From contig JAHCIT010000003.1 in the NCBI GenBank assembly GCA_026129095.1, positions 1-64,000 of the forward strand: 64,000 bases of DNA. Direction: 5' to 3'. Made by a program: the position numbers and the translations under genes. Numbering within the stretch: the stretch's first letter is position 1; each line of letters starts with the position of its first letter. Source of the stretch: Deltaproteobacteria bacterium. GTDB lineage: Bacteria > JAGRBM01 > JAHCIT01. Below the pieces are notes generated by a model that saw only the letters and a list, made by a program, of their open reading frames with translations, ran no database searches and had not been told where the DNA came from. Below are positions 37,088-47,083 of the stretch, piece by piece.

Positions 37088-38872
37088 ATGGCATCATCAA
37101 AAAAACCAAATAAATCAGCTGGTTCAAGCAAGAAAAAATCGGCAGCAGGGGCTATCCGGCGACCTACTGTCGGCAAAAACAATATGACTGCCAATAAAAT
37201 GACATCACGTTCGGCTGCTAAAGTCGTAAAGAAAACGGCTGCCCCGGCAAAGGGAAAGGCCGTGAAGGCCCCAGCCAAGGGGAACAAGGCCGTACCGGCG
37301 AAGGCCCAGGGCAAGGTGGTCGCGAAGGCGATGACCTACGAGCAGGTTACGAAGCTTCAGGCGGGCGCTGGAGCCGCCGGGGCTGCCGGCAGCAAGAAGG
37401 CGCGTCCGGCGCCATTCTCGTCACCGGATGCGGCCAAGCTTCGCGAACAGAAGCGCAAGCTCGCCCAGATTCTTGGTCCTGAGGAAGAGCAGCAGGATAT
37501 CTACGACGAAGTCGATATCATGAAGACCTACCTGAAAGAGGTAGGCAACATAAAGCTCTTCACGCCGGAAGAAGAAGTGAAGGCGGCCTCGAAAATCGAG
37601 GCCATTACCGAAAAGCTCTACGACACGGTGCTTGTCGTTCCATTCGTCACGCATCTGATCATGTACCGTTCCAGTCTTCTCAAGGAGAAGAAATACAAGG
37701 TCTGGGACATGGTGAAATACGACGAGATGATCGACCGTGGCGCCGATGAGGAGGCCGTATCGGAAAAGGTCATCCGCACGGCCACCGTCCTGAAGGCGCT
37801 CCACCAGAAGCGCCTCCGGATGATGAAGGAACTTTATGACAAGCGGCTGTCGAAGCAGGCCCGCGAGAAACTGGACAGCCGGTATGACAAGCTGCTCCAG
37901 GAACTGCTGGACAACATCAAGAGGCTGAACCTGAACATCGTGTTCGTCGAGGGTATCGTGCGCATGCTGCAGGCGTGGCGGGACGGCAAGCACCGCGACG
38001 CAGGCATGCCCGGTATGCTCGTGATCGAAAACGAGACTGCCGCCGAAATGATCCTGCCCCCGGCGCATCTTGAGGTCGGTTATCCGGAGGAGAACCTGAG
38101 ACGCCTCCTTGTCGAGGTGGAGCGCACCCAGCGGGAGATCAAGTTCGCCAAGGAGGAGTTCGTCAAGGCAAACCTCCGGCTGGTGATCTCTATCGCCAAG
38201 AAATACCGCAATGCCAAGGTGTCGCTCACCGATCTCGTCCAGGAGGGCAACATCGGCCTCATGCGCGCCGTGGACAAATACGAATACAAGCGCGGCCTGA
38301 AGTTCTCCACCTATGCGACCTGGTGGATCAAGCAGGCCATCAACCGGGCCATTTTCGACCAGTCGCGCACGGTGCGTATCCCGGTCTACATGCGCGAGAA
38401 CCTGAACAAGCTGAAGCAGGCGCAGAAGAAGCTCTCCAGCGCGTCCGGAGAGCCGCCCTCCATCCACGACATCGCCAAGGAACTGGGCATGCCCGAGGAC
38501 CGCGTGACCGAGCTGCTCCAGATCGATCTGGAAACGGTCTCGCTGGAAATGTCCGTGGGCAAGGAAGATGACAAGGTGCTCGCCGACCTCATCGAGGACG
38601 ACAAGGTTCCGCTTCCCGAAGAGGAGATGGTGAACATCTCGCTTGCCGAGGAACTGGACAAGGCGCTGAAGACGCTTTCTCCCCGCGAGGAAAAGATCCT
38701 GCGCATGCGGTTCGGAATCGGCGGCACACGGCGTCACACGCTGCTCGAGATTGGCAAGGATTTCGGACTCACCCGCGAGCGCATACGCCAGATCGAGAAA
38801 AAGGGCGTCGAAAAGCTGCGTCTTCCGCTCAAGAACGTCAGTTTGCAGGACTTCCTCGAAGAAGGCCTGTAA
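37088..38872 (+). CDS. RpoD-like sigma-70 factor with Lys/Ala-rich N-terminus
   Basis: A 594-residue sigma factor. The first 120 residues are a basic low-complexity Lys/Ala/Pro tract with no recognisable region 1.1. Region 1.2 ([21 protein letters not shown]), a non-conserved insertion, region 2 ([30 protein letters not shown]), region 3 and region 4 ([36 protein letters not shown]) follow. The -10-reading helix differs from typical primary factors ([21 protein letters not shown]). It could therefore be a group-2 (alternative, RpoD-related) factor rather than the housekeeping one. The start at 37088 is a choice; no strong ribosome-binding site is visible. Confidence 0.85.
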   Translation: MASSKKPNKSAGSSKKKSAAGAIRRPTVGKNNMTANKMTSRSAAKVVKKTAAPAKGKAVKAPAKGNKAVPAKAQGKVVAKAMTYEQVTKLQAGAGAAGAAGSKKARPAPFSSPDAAKLREQKRKLAQILGPEEEQQDIYDEVDIMKTYLKEVGNIKLFTPEEEVKAASKIEAITEKLYDTVLVVPFVTHLIMYRSSLLKEKKYKVWDMVKYDEMIDRGADEEAVSEKVIRTATVLKALHQKRLRMMKELYDKRLSKQAREKLDSRYDKLLQELLDNIKRLNLNIVFVEGIVRMLQAWRDGKHRDAGMPGMLVIENETAAEMILPPAHLEVGYPEENLRRLLVEVERTQREIKFAKEEFVKANLRLVISIAKKYRNAKVSLTDLVQEGNIGLMRAVDKYEYKRGLKFSTYATWWIKQAINRAIFDQSRTVRIPVYMRENLNKLKQAQKKLSSASGEPPSIHDIAKELGMPEDRVTELLQIDLETVSLEMSVGKEDDKVLADLIEDDKVPLPEEEMVNISLAEELDKALKTLSPREEKILRMRFGIGGTRRHTLLEIGKDFGLTRERIRQIEKKGVEKLRLPLKNVSLQDFLEEGL

Positions 38873-38923
38873 GACCCGTTCCTCCTTGCCCCGTTTCCCT
38901 GAAACCGGTTACTAAGCGGTCCT

Positions 38924-39793
38924 ATGCCCGCTCCAGCCGTCACGACTGCCAATACGGTACCCTACGACGACCTTCACCGGACGCTGGGCTACCTGGACCT
39001 GCCTATCTGCTACCGGAAGTGGCCGGTTGACGGTGCGAAAGGCGCTGTCGTGATCGTTCACGGCCTTTCCGAGCATTCGGGCCGGTACCGCCACGTGGCC
39101 GAGGCACTGAACGCCCGCAAGCTGTCGGTCTTCGCTCTCGACAACCGTGGCCATGGCCGGACGGGTGGCCAGCGGTGCCATGTGGATGCCTATGACGACT
39201 ATGTGCGCGACCTGGAGCGGTTCTTCTCGACCGTGGTTGAGCCTGAGCTCAAGGGAACTCCCGTGGCCCTGTTCGGCCATTCCAATGGGGGTCTGATCGC
39301 TGCCCGGTTCGTTCTGGCGAATCCGTCGCGTGTCCGGGCGTTGGCGCTTTCCGGGCCCCTTCTGAAGCTCATCAAGGAAGTCCCCCCCTGGAAGCGGATA
39401 CTGGGAAGCCTGTTCGACAGGTACTGGCCCCGGTTCAAGTTCCCCAATGACCTTGCGCCCGAACAGCTCACGCACGATCCGCTGATGATCGAGGCGTGGA
39501 TGCGCGATGGCCTGATCGCCCACGAGGTGACGCCGAGATGGTTCAAGGAGTCAGAGCGGGCCAGTGCCGATGCGCTCGCACGGGCACGGGAAATCCGCGT
39601 TCCGCTGCTTGTCCAGCACGGCGGGGCGGACCCGCTTACGTCGCCGCAAGCGTCGAGGCAGTTCGTGGCGCACGCTTCCAGCGAGACGAAAGAGTGCCGC
39701 ATTTATGACGGCCTCCGGCATGAGATTGTCAATGAGATCGAACGGGACCGGGTGATCGCAGAGCTGGCGGACTGGCTGGCGGCAAGGTTCTGA
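38924..39793 (+). CDS. Monoacylglycerol lipase/lysophospholipase-like hydrolase
   Basis: A 289-residue alpha/beta hydrolase of the serine aminopeptidase S33/Hydrolase_4 type. The oxyanion segment VIVHGLSEHSGRY and the signature LDNRGHGRTGG precede nucleophile Ser120 in GHSNGG. The acid Asp is in VQHGGADPLTSP and the His in YDGLRHEIVNE. These features fit monoacylglycerol lipases and lysophospholipases. No signal peptide. It stands 51 bases after the sigma-factor gene and 57 before the GH2 gene. Confidence 0.88.
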   Translation: MPAPAVTTANTVPYDDLHRTLGYLDLPICYRKWPVDGAKGAVVIVHGLSEHSGRYRHVAEALNARKLSVFALDNRGHGRTGGQRCHVDAYDDYVRDLERFFSTVVEPELKGTPVALFGHSNGGLIAARFVLANPSRVRALALSGPLLKLIKEVPPWKRILGSLFDRYWPRFKFPNDLAPEQLTHDPLMIEAWMRDGLIAHEVTPRWFKESERASADALARAREIRVPLLVQHGGADPLTSPQASRQFVAHASSETKECRIYDGLRHEIVNEIERDRVIAELADWLAARF

Positions 39794-39850
39794 CGGCTGC
39801 CGGGGCCGTTCGAGGGCGGACAGGGCGGGAATGTCCGGAGGGGGCGGGTC

Positions 39851-41950
39851 ATGCCACGCGGACCGGTACAGGATTTGTCAGGGCAGTGGACGCTGGAGGC
39901 GGGCGGCCGCCGTGGCGTTGCGGAAGTGCCGGGTCACTGGCAGATGTCGCCAGGATTCGAGACCCACACCGGCGTCGCCGTATATAGCCGCCAGATACGG
40001 ATGCCGCCCCGGCGAGAGGGCGAGCGCCGTTTTATCGTGGTTCGTGGCGCGTTCTACTACATCAAAGTGACCTTCGCGGGGGCCGTGCTGGGCACGGCGG
40101 AAGGCTACTTCATGCCCCATGCGTTTGAACTGCCTGATGGGGTAGACGAGGGCGAACTGCGGATCGAACTCAACTGTCCGGTTGAACGGGACAAGAACGC
40201 CAAGCGGATGATCACGGGGGTCTTTTCCCACTGGGATTGTCTGGACCCGGACAAGAATGCTGGCGGCCTGTGGCTTCCGGTGGAAATCCACCGCACCGGA
40301 ATCGTCCGTATCCGGAATGCGACGGTCCTGACTCATTCCATTGATCCGGAGAAGGGCGAAGCAGAGGTCGAGCTGCTCTGGGAACTGGATTCGATCCTGA
40401 TGGGGGCAGGGCGGATCGAGGCAGTATTGACGCCAGAGGGGTTTGCCGGTGATCCGGTCCGGATCGAAGCGGTTGTCGCCCTGCCTGCCGGACGAGACAT
40501 CGGATCGTCAGGACGGGTGAAGGTCACGGGCATTCATCCCTGGTGGACCCGTGAGATCGGCGAGCCCCGCTGCTACCGGGCGGCGGTCACGATCCATTAC
40601 GAGGGGACGGTTTCCGACCGGGTGGAGTTCACCACCGGATTCCGCACGTTCCGGTTCGACAACTTTATCGCATACCTGAACGGACGGAGGTTCTTCGTCC
40701 GGGGTTCCAACTATCCGCCCGGCGATGTGCGCATCAGCCGGATGAACCGGAAACGGTGCGAGCGGGATATCGAACTGGCGCTCCAGTGCAACTTCAACAT
40801 GCTGCGTGTCCATGCGCATGTGGACCACCCGGAGCTGTACGAGGCCGCCGACCGGGCGGGGCTGCTCATCTGGCAGGACATGCCGCTCCAGTGGCTCTAT
40901 GTGCCGGAGGCAGCACCTGAGATCGTTCGCCAGTCGGAGGAGATGGTCCGGCTCCTGGGCTCCCATCCGTCGGTCTCCGTCTGGTGCATGCACAACGAGC
41001 CCATCCATATCGTCGATACCAAGGAAACCCGCTGGACGGAACTGGGCAAGACCGTCTTTTCCCTCATGGTATTTTCGCGCAACCGCGAAGTCACCGCCAG
41101 CCGGAGCCGGCGGCATGTGCGGGAACTGGACCCAACACACCCTGTCGTGCGCAGTTCCGGGGAGATGACGCCGTTTTCTGGCGGCGAGGACGTCCATCTT
41201 TACTGGGGCTGGTATCCGTTTTTCGGCCGGAACATGCGCGGCCTGGAGCGTTTGCTGAACCTCATGCCCCGTTATGCCCGGTTCATCACGGAGTTCGGCG
41301 CGCAGTCCACTCCGGAGCCAGAACATGCCCGCACGTTCATGGGCGATGATATCCGCAAGGTGGACTGGAAACGGATGGAGCGGAACTTCCACCTTCAGGA
41401 CGAATTCCTGCGGTGCTGGCTAAAGCCGGAAGCATTTGAATCGTTCGAGGCGCTCTACGAGGCGAGCTGCGCCTGGCAGTCCTGGGTTCACCGCTATTAC
41501 ATTGACCGCTACCGCCGCCGGAAATATCACCCGGCTGGTGGCATTCTCCAATTCATGTTCCTGGACTCGGAACCCTGCATCCAGTGGACCGTGGTGGATG
41601 ATCGCCGGGTGCCGAAGCTGAGCTACTACAGGCTCGCTGATGCCTTCCGGCCCACCTATTTTTTTGCGCTGGCGGAGCAGGACTACCGGAAGGGGCGGGG
41701 GAGGATCCCGCTTTTCTGGGTGAACGACCGTCCGCAGCCGGTGGAAGGTCAACTCTCGGCCGTGCTGACGGGGCCGTCCGGCGAGGTAAGCCGCATACTG
41801 GACCGGAAACTGACGCTCCCGGCCGATTCCGAATGCGAATGGCTGCTTGATGTTCCGGTGCCGGGTGCCCCCGGCATGCATACGCTGACGCTCACGCTGG
41901 ATGACGGACATGGCCGGCTCGAAAATGTCTACAGCTTCGAGGTCAAATGA
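39851..41950 (+). CDS. Glycoside hydrolase family 2 (beta-mannosidase-like)
   Basis: A 699-residue enzyme with the GH2 plan: sugar-binding beta-sandwich (about 5-150), Ig-like beta-sandwich (about 155-270) and TIM barrel (about 275-590), then a C-terminal beta domain. The acid/base Glu383 lies in VWCMHNEP and the nucleophile is probably Glu481 in FITEFGAQ. LIWQDMPLQW is typical of beta-mannosidase-type members. No export signal, so it should act on imported or internal oligosaccharides. GGAGG precedes the ATG. The next gene, an ABC binding protein, starts within its stop (ATGA overlap), linking hydrolysis to uptake. Confidence 0.88.
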   Translation: MPRGPVQDLSGQWTLEAGGRRGVAEVPGHWQMSPGFETHTGVAVYSRQIRMPPRREGERRFIVVRGAFYYIKVTFAGAVLGTAEGYFMPHAFELPDGVDEGELRIELNCPVERDKNAKRMITGVFSHWDCLDPDKNAGGLWLPVEIHRTGIVRIRNATVLTHSIDPEKGEAEVELLWELDSILMGAGRIEAVLTPEGFAGDPVRIEAVVALPAGRDIGSSGRVKVTGIHPWWTREIGEPRCYRAAVTIHYEGTVSDRVEFTTGFRTFRFDNFIAYLNGRRFFVRGSNYPPGDVRISRMNRKRCERDIELALQCNFNMLRVHAHVDHPELYEAADRAGLLIWQDMPLQWLYVPEAAPEIVRQSEEMVRLLGSHPSVSVWCMHNEPIHIVDTKETRWTELGKTVFSLMVFSRNREVTASRSRRHVRELDPTHPVVRSSGEMTPFSGGEDVHLYWGWYPFFGRNMRGLERLLNLMPRYARFITEFGAQSTPEPEHARTFMGDDIRKVDWKRMERNFHLQDEFLRCWLKPEAFESFEALYEASCAWQSWVHRYYIDRYRRRKYHPAGGILQFMFLDSEPCIQWTVVDDRRVPKLSYYRLADAFRPTYFFALAEQDYRKGRGRIPLFWVNDRPQPVEGQLSAVLTGPSGEVSRILDRKLTLPADSECEWLLDVPVPGAPGMHTLTLTLDDGHGRLENVYSFEVK

Positions 41951-43539
41951 GCTCCCGGGTGATTGCGCTGTGCATGCTGGCAGCGGCGTGGATGTCCGTC
42001 GCCTGCACACCCGCCCGTGATCCGCATACGCTGATTGTCAATATCGGCACCGAACCGCCGTCGCTCGATCCGGCGCGGGCGACGGATCATGTATCGTTCA
42101 ATGTCATTGCGAACCTGCTGGCAGGGCTCGTGGAGTATGGTCCAGACTATTCACCCGAACCGGCGATCGCCGAACGGTGGGATATCCTCGACGGCGGCCG
42201 GTTGTACCGCTTTCACCTGAGGGAAGACGTGCGCTGGTCGGACGGCATCCCGCTGACGGCCCATGACTTCGAGTATTCCTGGCGTCGGGTTCTCGATCCG
42301 GATACCGCTTCTGACTATGCCTATCTGCTCTATGACATCGAAAACGCCCGTGAGCTGAACCAGCGGGAAATGGCCGGGATGGAAAAACTGGGAGTCCGGG
42401 CCGTCGATGACCGGACCTTCGAGGTCCGGCTCCGGAACCCCGTGGCCTACTTCCTTGCCATCTGCGCCTTTGAAATTACCTGGCCTGTCCGCCGCGACGT
42501 GGTGGACCGGGGGCCGGGATGGACGGAAGCGGGGCGATGGGTCTCCAGCGGTCCGTACCTGCTGAAGGAGTGGAGGCACGACTCCCATCTGGTGCTGGAG
42601 GCAAACCCCCACTATTTCGCCGGCGAGGCGCCCGTGAAGCGCGTGCGGCTGATCATGGTCAATGATCCGACGGCCGGGCTGGCCCTGTTCGACCGGGGCA
42701 TGCTCGATATCATCGACAACTACTCGCTGGCCGGAATCGACGTGCGGGAGATGTCACGTCATCCGAACTACCGCCGGGTGCCGCAGCTCCGGGGCTACTA
42801 CTACGGGTTCAACACCACGCGTCCACCGGTTGACGATGTGCGTGTCCGCCGGGCCATCGGACATGCCATTGACCGGACTGTATTTGACCGGGTGCTTCTT
42901 TCCGGGGAACGGGGTGCCACAGGCTGGATCCCGCCCGGCATGTTCGCTCATAACCCGGCCGCGGGTCTTCATTATGATCCGGAACGGGCACGGGCACTTC
43001 TCGCCGAGGCCGGATATCCCGGCGGCAAGGGGATGCCGCCCATCGAACTCCATTTCAATAACAGCGACCTCCATCTGCTGGTAGCGCAGGTGGTACAGGC
43101 GGTTCTCAGGCGCGAACTGAACATTCAGGTACAACTCCGGGCCGTCGAATGGAAAGTCTACCTGAACGAACTCCGCGAAGACCCGCCCGCCATGTACCGG
43201 ATGGGGTGGGGCGCGGACTATCCGGATCCCGACAATTTCATGAACCTCTTTACCGCCGCATCCGGCAACAACTTCACCCGTTGGGGTGATGCCGGATTCG
43301 ACCAGCTGATCGCCGAGGCGTCCATGAACCCCGACCCGGAGAGCCGCCGCGCCCATTACGACCGCTTGCAGGAGATACTGCTGGTGGAGGCGGCTGCGAT
43401 TATCCCGCTGTTCGTTACGTCTGAGAACACGGTCTTTGCCGATGGGGTCGAGGGGTTCAGCTACGACGGCTTTGCCCGCCTGAAACTGTTCCCTGTCCGG
43501 TTTGGCCCCGGCCGGAAAGCGGGAGGACGTATCCGGTGA
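41947..43539 (+). CDS. ABC transporter substrate-binding lipoprotein (OppA/DppA family)
   Basis: A 530-residue family-5 extracellular solute-binding protein. The lipobox VAC sets Cys20. The classical segment NIGTEPPSLDPARATD is followed by GLVEYGPDYSPEPAIAERWDI and HLREDVRWSDGIPLTAHDFEYSWRRVLDP. The C-terminal WGADYPDPDNFMNLF supports an OppA-like peptide binder. Some family members bind oligosaccharides, which would fit the coupled GH2 gene. It overlaps the first permease by four bases. Confidence 0.9.
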   Translation: MSSRVIALCMLAAAWMSVACTPARDPHTLIVNIGTEPPSLDPARATDHVSFNVIANLLAGLVEYGPDYSPEPAIAERWDILDGGRLYRFHLREDVRWSDGIPLTAHDFEYSWRRVLDPDTASDYAYLLYDIENARELNQREMAGMEKLGVRAVDDRTFEVRLRNPVAYFLAICAFEITWPVRRDVVDRGPGWTEAGRWVSSGPYLLKEWRHDSHLVLEANPHYFAGEAPVKRVRLIMVNDPTAGLALFDRGMLDIIDNYSLAGIDVREMSRHPNYRRVPQLRGYYYGFNTTRPPVDDVRVRRAIGHAIDRTVFDRVLLSGERGATGWIPPGMFAHNPAAGLHYDPERARALLAEAGYPGGKGMPPIELHFNNSDLHLLVAQVVQAVLRRELNIQVQLRAVEWKVYLNELREDPPAMYRMGWGADYPDPDNFMNLFTAASGNNFTRWGDAGFDQLIAEASMNPDPESRRAHYDRLQEILLVEAAAIIPLFVTSENTVFADGVEGFSYDGFARLKLFPVRFGPGRKAGGRIR

Positions 43540-44483
43540 GACAGGTCGCACTTCGCCGCCTTCTTTTCCTGCCATTGCAGCTGCTCGCGGTGGCGAGCGT
43601 CTGCTTTTTCCTGCTCCGTGCGGCGCCGGGAAACCCCTTTGAAGGAGAACGAAAGCTCCCCGAAGCCGTCCTGAAGAACCTGGAGGAACGCTACCACCTG
43701 TCCGGTCCCTGGTACGAGCAGTGGTGGGCTTTCGTGGGCGGGACGCTCACGTTCGATTTCGGCGTTTCGCTCAAATACCGCGACCGGCCGGTCCGTTCGA
43801 TCATCGCCGAGGCCGCGCCAGTGTCATTTGCCCTGGGTTCCCTCGCCTTCGTGTTCGGGCTTGGGCTGGCGGTTGTGGCCGGGGTTGCCGGGGCGGCGCT
43901 GTCGGCGGACGTGCGCCTGAAGTTCGTGGACCGTCTGGTGATGACCAAGGCGTCGCTGCTCATTGCCGCGCCGAAATTCCTGCTGGGCGGACTTCTGGTT
44001 TATCTCTTTTCATTCAGGCTCCGGTGGCTGCCGCCCGCCCAGTGGGGGGATATTTCCCAGGTGATCCTGCCGGTGCTGACGCTCGCGCTCCCGGTGGCCG
44101 GGAGCCTGACGCTCCTCATCCGCAACTCCATGCTGGAAGTCCTGCAGAGCCGGTATGTCCAAACCGGCAGGGCCAAGGGGCTGGGCCAGTTGCGGCTGGT
44201 TGCCCTGCACGCGCTGCCGAACGCCATGCATGGTGTCCTGTCCTATCTGGGGCCGGTGTTTGCCACGCTGCTGACGGGCAGTTTCGTCGTGGAAAAGATA
44301 TTCGCCGTGCCGGGTATGGGCTGGCAGTTCGTCGCCTCGGTGATGGACCGGGACTACACCACGGTGCTCGGAGCGAGCGTCTTTTTTGCCGCGGTTCTGG
44401 TTCTGGCAAACCTCGTCGCCGACCTCGCAGCCGCCTGGATAGACCCCCGTTCGGGCGAGATTCCGGGGGAGGACGTGGCATGA
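43536..44483 (+). CDS. ABC transporter permease, DppB/OppB type
   Basis: A 315-residue inner-membrane permease with about six helices. The N-terminal signature LLRAAPGNPF and the cytoplasmic EAA-type loop (LQSRYVQTGRAKGLGQLRLVALHALPNAM) contact the ATPase. VEKIFAVPGMGWQFVASVMDRD is the typical end of the TM domain. It overlaps both neighbours by four bases, so binding protein and both permeases form one translational unit. Confidence 0.93.
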   Translation: MRQVALRRLLFLPLQLLAVASVCFFLLRAAPGNPFEGERKLPEAVLKNLEERYHLSGPWYEQWWAFVGGTLTFDFGVSLKYRDRPVRSIIAEAAPVSFALGSLAFVFGLGLAVVAGVAGAALSADVRLKFVDRLVMTKASLLIAAPKFLLGGLLVYLFSFRLRWLPPAQWGDISQVILPVLTLALPVAGSLTLLIRNSMLEVLQSRYVQTGRAKGLGQLRLVALHALPNAMHGVLSYLGPVFATLLTGSFVVEKIFAVPGMGWQFVASVMDRDYTTVLGASVFFAAVLVLANLVADLAAAWIDPRSGEIPGEDVA

Positions 44484-45289
44484 AAGGCTGGCTCACCGCG
44501 GCAGGGGTCATTTTCGTGGCGGGACTGCTCGCGCCCCTGATCGCGCCGCATCCGCCGTCCGGGCTGTTCGAGGAGCGGGTCCTGCTGAGTCCCGGCCCGG
44601 CGCACTGGATGGGTACCGATGAACTGGGCCGCGACCTCCTGAGCCGTGTCGTCTATGGAGCACGGGTATCGATCGCCGTGGGGCTGATCGGCGCGGCGAC
44701 GACCCTTTTGCTGGGCGGGCTTGCCGGAATCCTGGCGGGACTTGCGGGTCGTGATGCTTCGGAGTGGTCGCTCCGGGGGATTGATCTCTTTATCTCAATC
44801 CCCGAACTTCTCATTGTCGTCCTGCTGGCCCAGATTCTCGGCAGCAGTGTCTGGGGCGTCGGCGCTGCCATCGGCCTTGTTAGCTGGCCCAAGGTGGCGC
44901 GGCTCTTTCATGGAGAAACGCGCAAGCTCCGGCACGAGGCGTTCGTCGAATCTGCGCGGGTGGCGGGTGCCGGCACGGCGCGAGTGGTATTCCGCCACCT
45001 GTTGCCGAATCTGCGCTCGACGGCCATTGTCGTTTTCTCGCTTCTGGTCGCATCCAGCATGCTCACCGAGAGCGTCCTGTCGTTCATCGGGCTTGGCATC
45101 AATGACCCGTTCGACCCTTGGGGAACCAGCTGGGGGACGCTCGCCTCGGCCGGATGGAGGGCCATCCGGGGCTACCCGCACCTGTTCTTTTTCCCCTCGG
45201 CGGCGGTGGCCCTGACAGTCTTTGTGATGAACTCCCTTGGGGAGTCCTTCCGGCGCCACCTGGAGCACCGGGAGCGGCGTGTGGGATAG
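44480..45289 (+). CDS. ABC transporter permease, DppC/OppC type
   Basis: A 269-residue permease. GTDELGRDLLSRVVYGARVSIAVG and the EAA-type loop ETRKLRHEAFVESARVAGAGTARVVFRHLLPN are diagnostic, as is the end GTSWGTLASAGW. The ATG at 44480 overlaps the upstream permease. No DppD/DppF-type ATPase gene follows; the next gene is rpoZ. The importer must therefore borrow ATPases encoded elsewhere, or the operon has lost them. Confidence 0.93.
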   Translation: MKGWLTAAGVIFVAGLLAPLIAPHPPSGLFEERVLLSPGPAHWMGTDELGRDLLSRVVYGARVSIAVGLIGAATTLLLGGLAGILAGLAGRDASEWSLRGIDLFISIPELLIVVLLAQILGSSVWGVGAAIGLVSWPKVARLFHGETRKLRHEAFVESARVAGAGTARVVFRHLLPNLRSTAIVVFSLLVASSMLTESVLSFIGLGINDPFDPWGTSWGTLASAGWRAIRGYPHLFFFPSAAVALTVFVMNSLGESFRRHLEHRERRVG

Positions 45290-45302
45290 GCCCGGTGTCC
45301 CC

Positions 45303-45330
45303 TTGACTTAGCCCGTCAAAACCCTATCTT
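45303..45330 (+). promoter_or_regulatory. Candidate sigma-70 promoter of rpoZ
   Basis: TTGACT (45303-45308, 5 of 6), a 16-base spacer and TATCTT (45325-45330, 4 of 6) lie 55 bases before the rpoZ ATG. This is the best sigma-70-like pair I found in the window and probably drives rpoZ and the protease gene behind it. Confidence 0.55.
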
Positions 45331-45385
45331 AGCGGCCCGTCACGGGGTATCTGGCCCTTCGGATGGCGGCAAAGGATAGGATCGT

Positions 45386-45595
45386 ATGGCGCGCGTAACT
45401 GTCGAAGATTGCATCGAAAAAGTCCCTAACCGGTTCGAGCTGGTCAAGCTCGCCTCCCGCCGCACGAAGGATCTCCTCCGGGGCAGCGATTCGGCTGTCG
45501 TGAATGACGACAACAACAAGGAAGTCGTGCTGGCGCTCCGCGAGATCGCCGCTGGCTGCGTAAGCATCAAGCGCGAGGGCCCCGAGGGCCAGTAA
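45386..45595 (+). CDS. rpoZ: RNA polymerase omega subunit
   Basis: A 69-residue assembly subunit of RNA polymerase that chaperones beta-prime. The N-terminal [30 protein letters not shown] is a near-perfect family signature, followed by [14 protein letters not shown]. The usual neighbours gmk and spoT are absent; htrA follows after 15 bases instead. Confidence 0.96.
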   Translation: MARVTVEDCIEKVPNRFELVKLASRRTKDLLRGSDSAVVNDDNNKEVVLALREIAAGCVSIKREGPEGQ

Positions 45596-45610
45596 CCATC
45601 TGCGGTTCGC

Positions 45611-46981
45611 GTGAAGTCCCCGGTCATTGCCAAAGGCGCCGCCATTATGGTGGCGCTTTGTGCTTTTTTACTGTCTGTTGCCCGGGCTGATGACGATGCC
45701 CGCCGCCAGTCACGGGAAACATCCGTCGTCAGGGTGTTCCGGCAGGCGTCACCGGCGGTGGTGAACATCCGGGTCCGCGGCGAGCGGATCGAGCGCGACC
45801 CGTTTTTTTCGAGCCCGTTCGGTTCGCTGTTTCCCGAGTTCGGCGGTTTCGGTTTCCGCCGGGAGTTCCAGAGCCTGGGAACCGGGTTCGTGATTGATGG
45901 CCGGGGTCACCTGCTGACCAATGCCCATGTGGTCGAGCGTGCCACCCAGATCGTGGTGAAACTGTCCGATGACCGGGAGTTCCCGGCTGAGCTGGTAGGG
46001 GCCGATTCGGACCGCGATCTTGCCGTTCTCAAGATTGACGCCCCGGTGCAGCTTCCCGCCGTAACGCTGGGCCGGGCCGATGACCTGATGATCGGCGAGA
46101 CAGTCATAGCCATCGGCAATCCTTTCGGCCTCTCGCACACGCTTTCGACGGGTGTCCTGTCGGCCGTGGGCCGGACCATCCAGGCGCGGGACAAGTCTTT
46201 CTACAATTTTCTTCAGACTGACGCACCGATCAATCCGGGCAATTCGGGCGGACCTCTGCTCAACATCCTGGGTGAGGTGATCGGCGTCAACACGGCGGTT
46301 CATGGCGAGGCCCAGGGTATTGGCTTTGCCATACCGATTGATGATGCCCGCCGGGTATTCGATGATCTGATCGCATTCGGCCAGGTGATCGAACCGTGGA
46401 TTGGCCTCCAGATGCAGGAGCTCACGCCTGAACTGGCCGAGGCTCTCGGCCATGACGGACGAGGGGCCATTGTCGTGGACGTGGTGAAGGGTTCCCCGGC
46501 GGAAGCAGCCGGTTTCCGTTCCCGGGATATCCTGGTTTCTCTGGCGGGGAAACCGGTCCGGAATCTCAATGACTACACGGCCATCATGCGTTCGCTGACC
46601 GGTGGGCAGGTGGCGCCCGTCAGGATCGTGCGCGAGGGTAAACCCGCTGATATCCGCCTGAAGCCGGTCGTGATGACCCTCGCGGAAGCGGGACGCGTAT
46701 TTGCCGAGCGCACGGGGCTGGTGGTGGAGGATATTCCGGCGGCTCTCCGCCGCCGGAACCCGAAACTGGCCGGGGTTTCAGTCAGATCCGTCGCACGGGG
46801 GTCTCCGGCCGAGCGCATCGGTTTCCAGCCGGGAGATATTGTTTTCCGCATCAATAACCGCTCCGTTCCTGACCTGAAAGGTCTCCAGGAACTGCTCCGG
46901 GGCTCCTTGAACCGCAGTTCCGTCTACGTCCACGGGGCCCGTGGAAACCAGCTTTTCGGTGTGGTCTTGCCGCTGGGATAA
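45611..46981 (+). CDS. Periplasmic serine protease, HtrA/DegP family
   Basis: A 456-residue protease/chaperone that degrades misfolded envelope proteins. A signal peptide (to about ARADD) is followed by the trypsin-like domain with triad His106 (LLTNAHVV), Asp136 (DSDRDLAVL) and Ser212 (NPGNSGGP). Two PDZ domains follow (about 275-360 and 370-456; YAIM-type loop DYTAIMRSL). The two PDZ domains fit DegP/DegQ/MucD. It starts with GTG 15 bases after rpoZ and precedes clpB, forming a protein-quality group. Confidence 0.93.
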   Translation: MKSPVIAKGAAIMVALCAFLLSVARADDDARRQSRETSVVRVFRQASPAVVNIRVRGERIERDPFFSSPFGSLFPEFGGFGFRREFQSLGTGFVIDGRGHLLTNAHVVERATQIVVKLSDDREFPAELVGADSDRDLAVLKIDAPVQLPAVTLGRADDLMIGETVIAIGNPFGLSHTLSTGVLSAVGRTIQARDKSFYNFLQTDAPINPGNSGGPLLNILGEVIGVNTAVHGEAQGIGFAIPIDDARRVFDDLIAFGQVIEPWIGLQMQELTPELAEALGHDGRGAIVVDVVKGSPAEAAGFRSRDILVSLAGKPVRNLNDYTAIMRSLTGGQVAPVRIVREGKPADIRLKPVVMTLAEAGRVFAERTGLVVEDIPAALRRRNPKLAGVSVRSVARGSPAERIGFQPGDIVFRINNRSVPDLKGLQELLRGSLNRSSVYVHGARGNQLFGVVLPLG

Positions 46982-47083
46982 TCAGCCTTACGTTTCACTT
47001 ACGGATCGTCCCGAAAGGGGAGGGTTGACCAACGTCATCCCGCCAGGGGGCTGATCTGGATAGAAATACGCGAGAGGTTCTCC

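Noticed and set aside
43721-44479. Extended N-terminus of the DppC-type permease
   Set aside because: The extra 253 codons overlap the DppB gene out of frame, are Arg/Gly/Ala-rich and lack homology. The ATG at 44480 gives the normal permease length.
46982-47083. Heat-shock (sigma-32) promoter or CIRCE element before clpB
   Set aside because: No CTTGAAA/CCCCAT pair and no CIRCE inverted repeat could be found in this gap.
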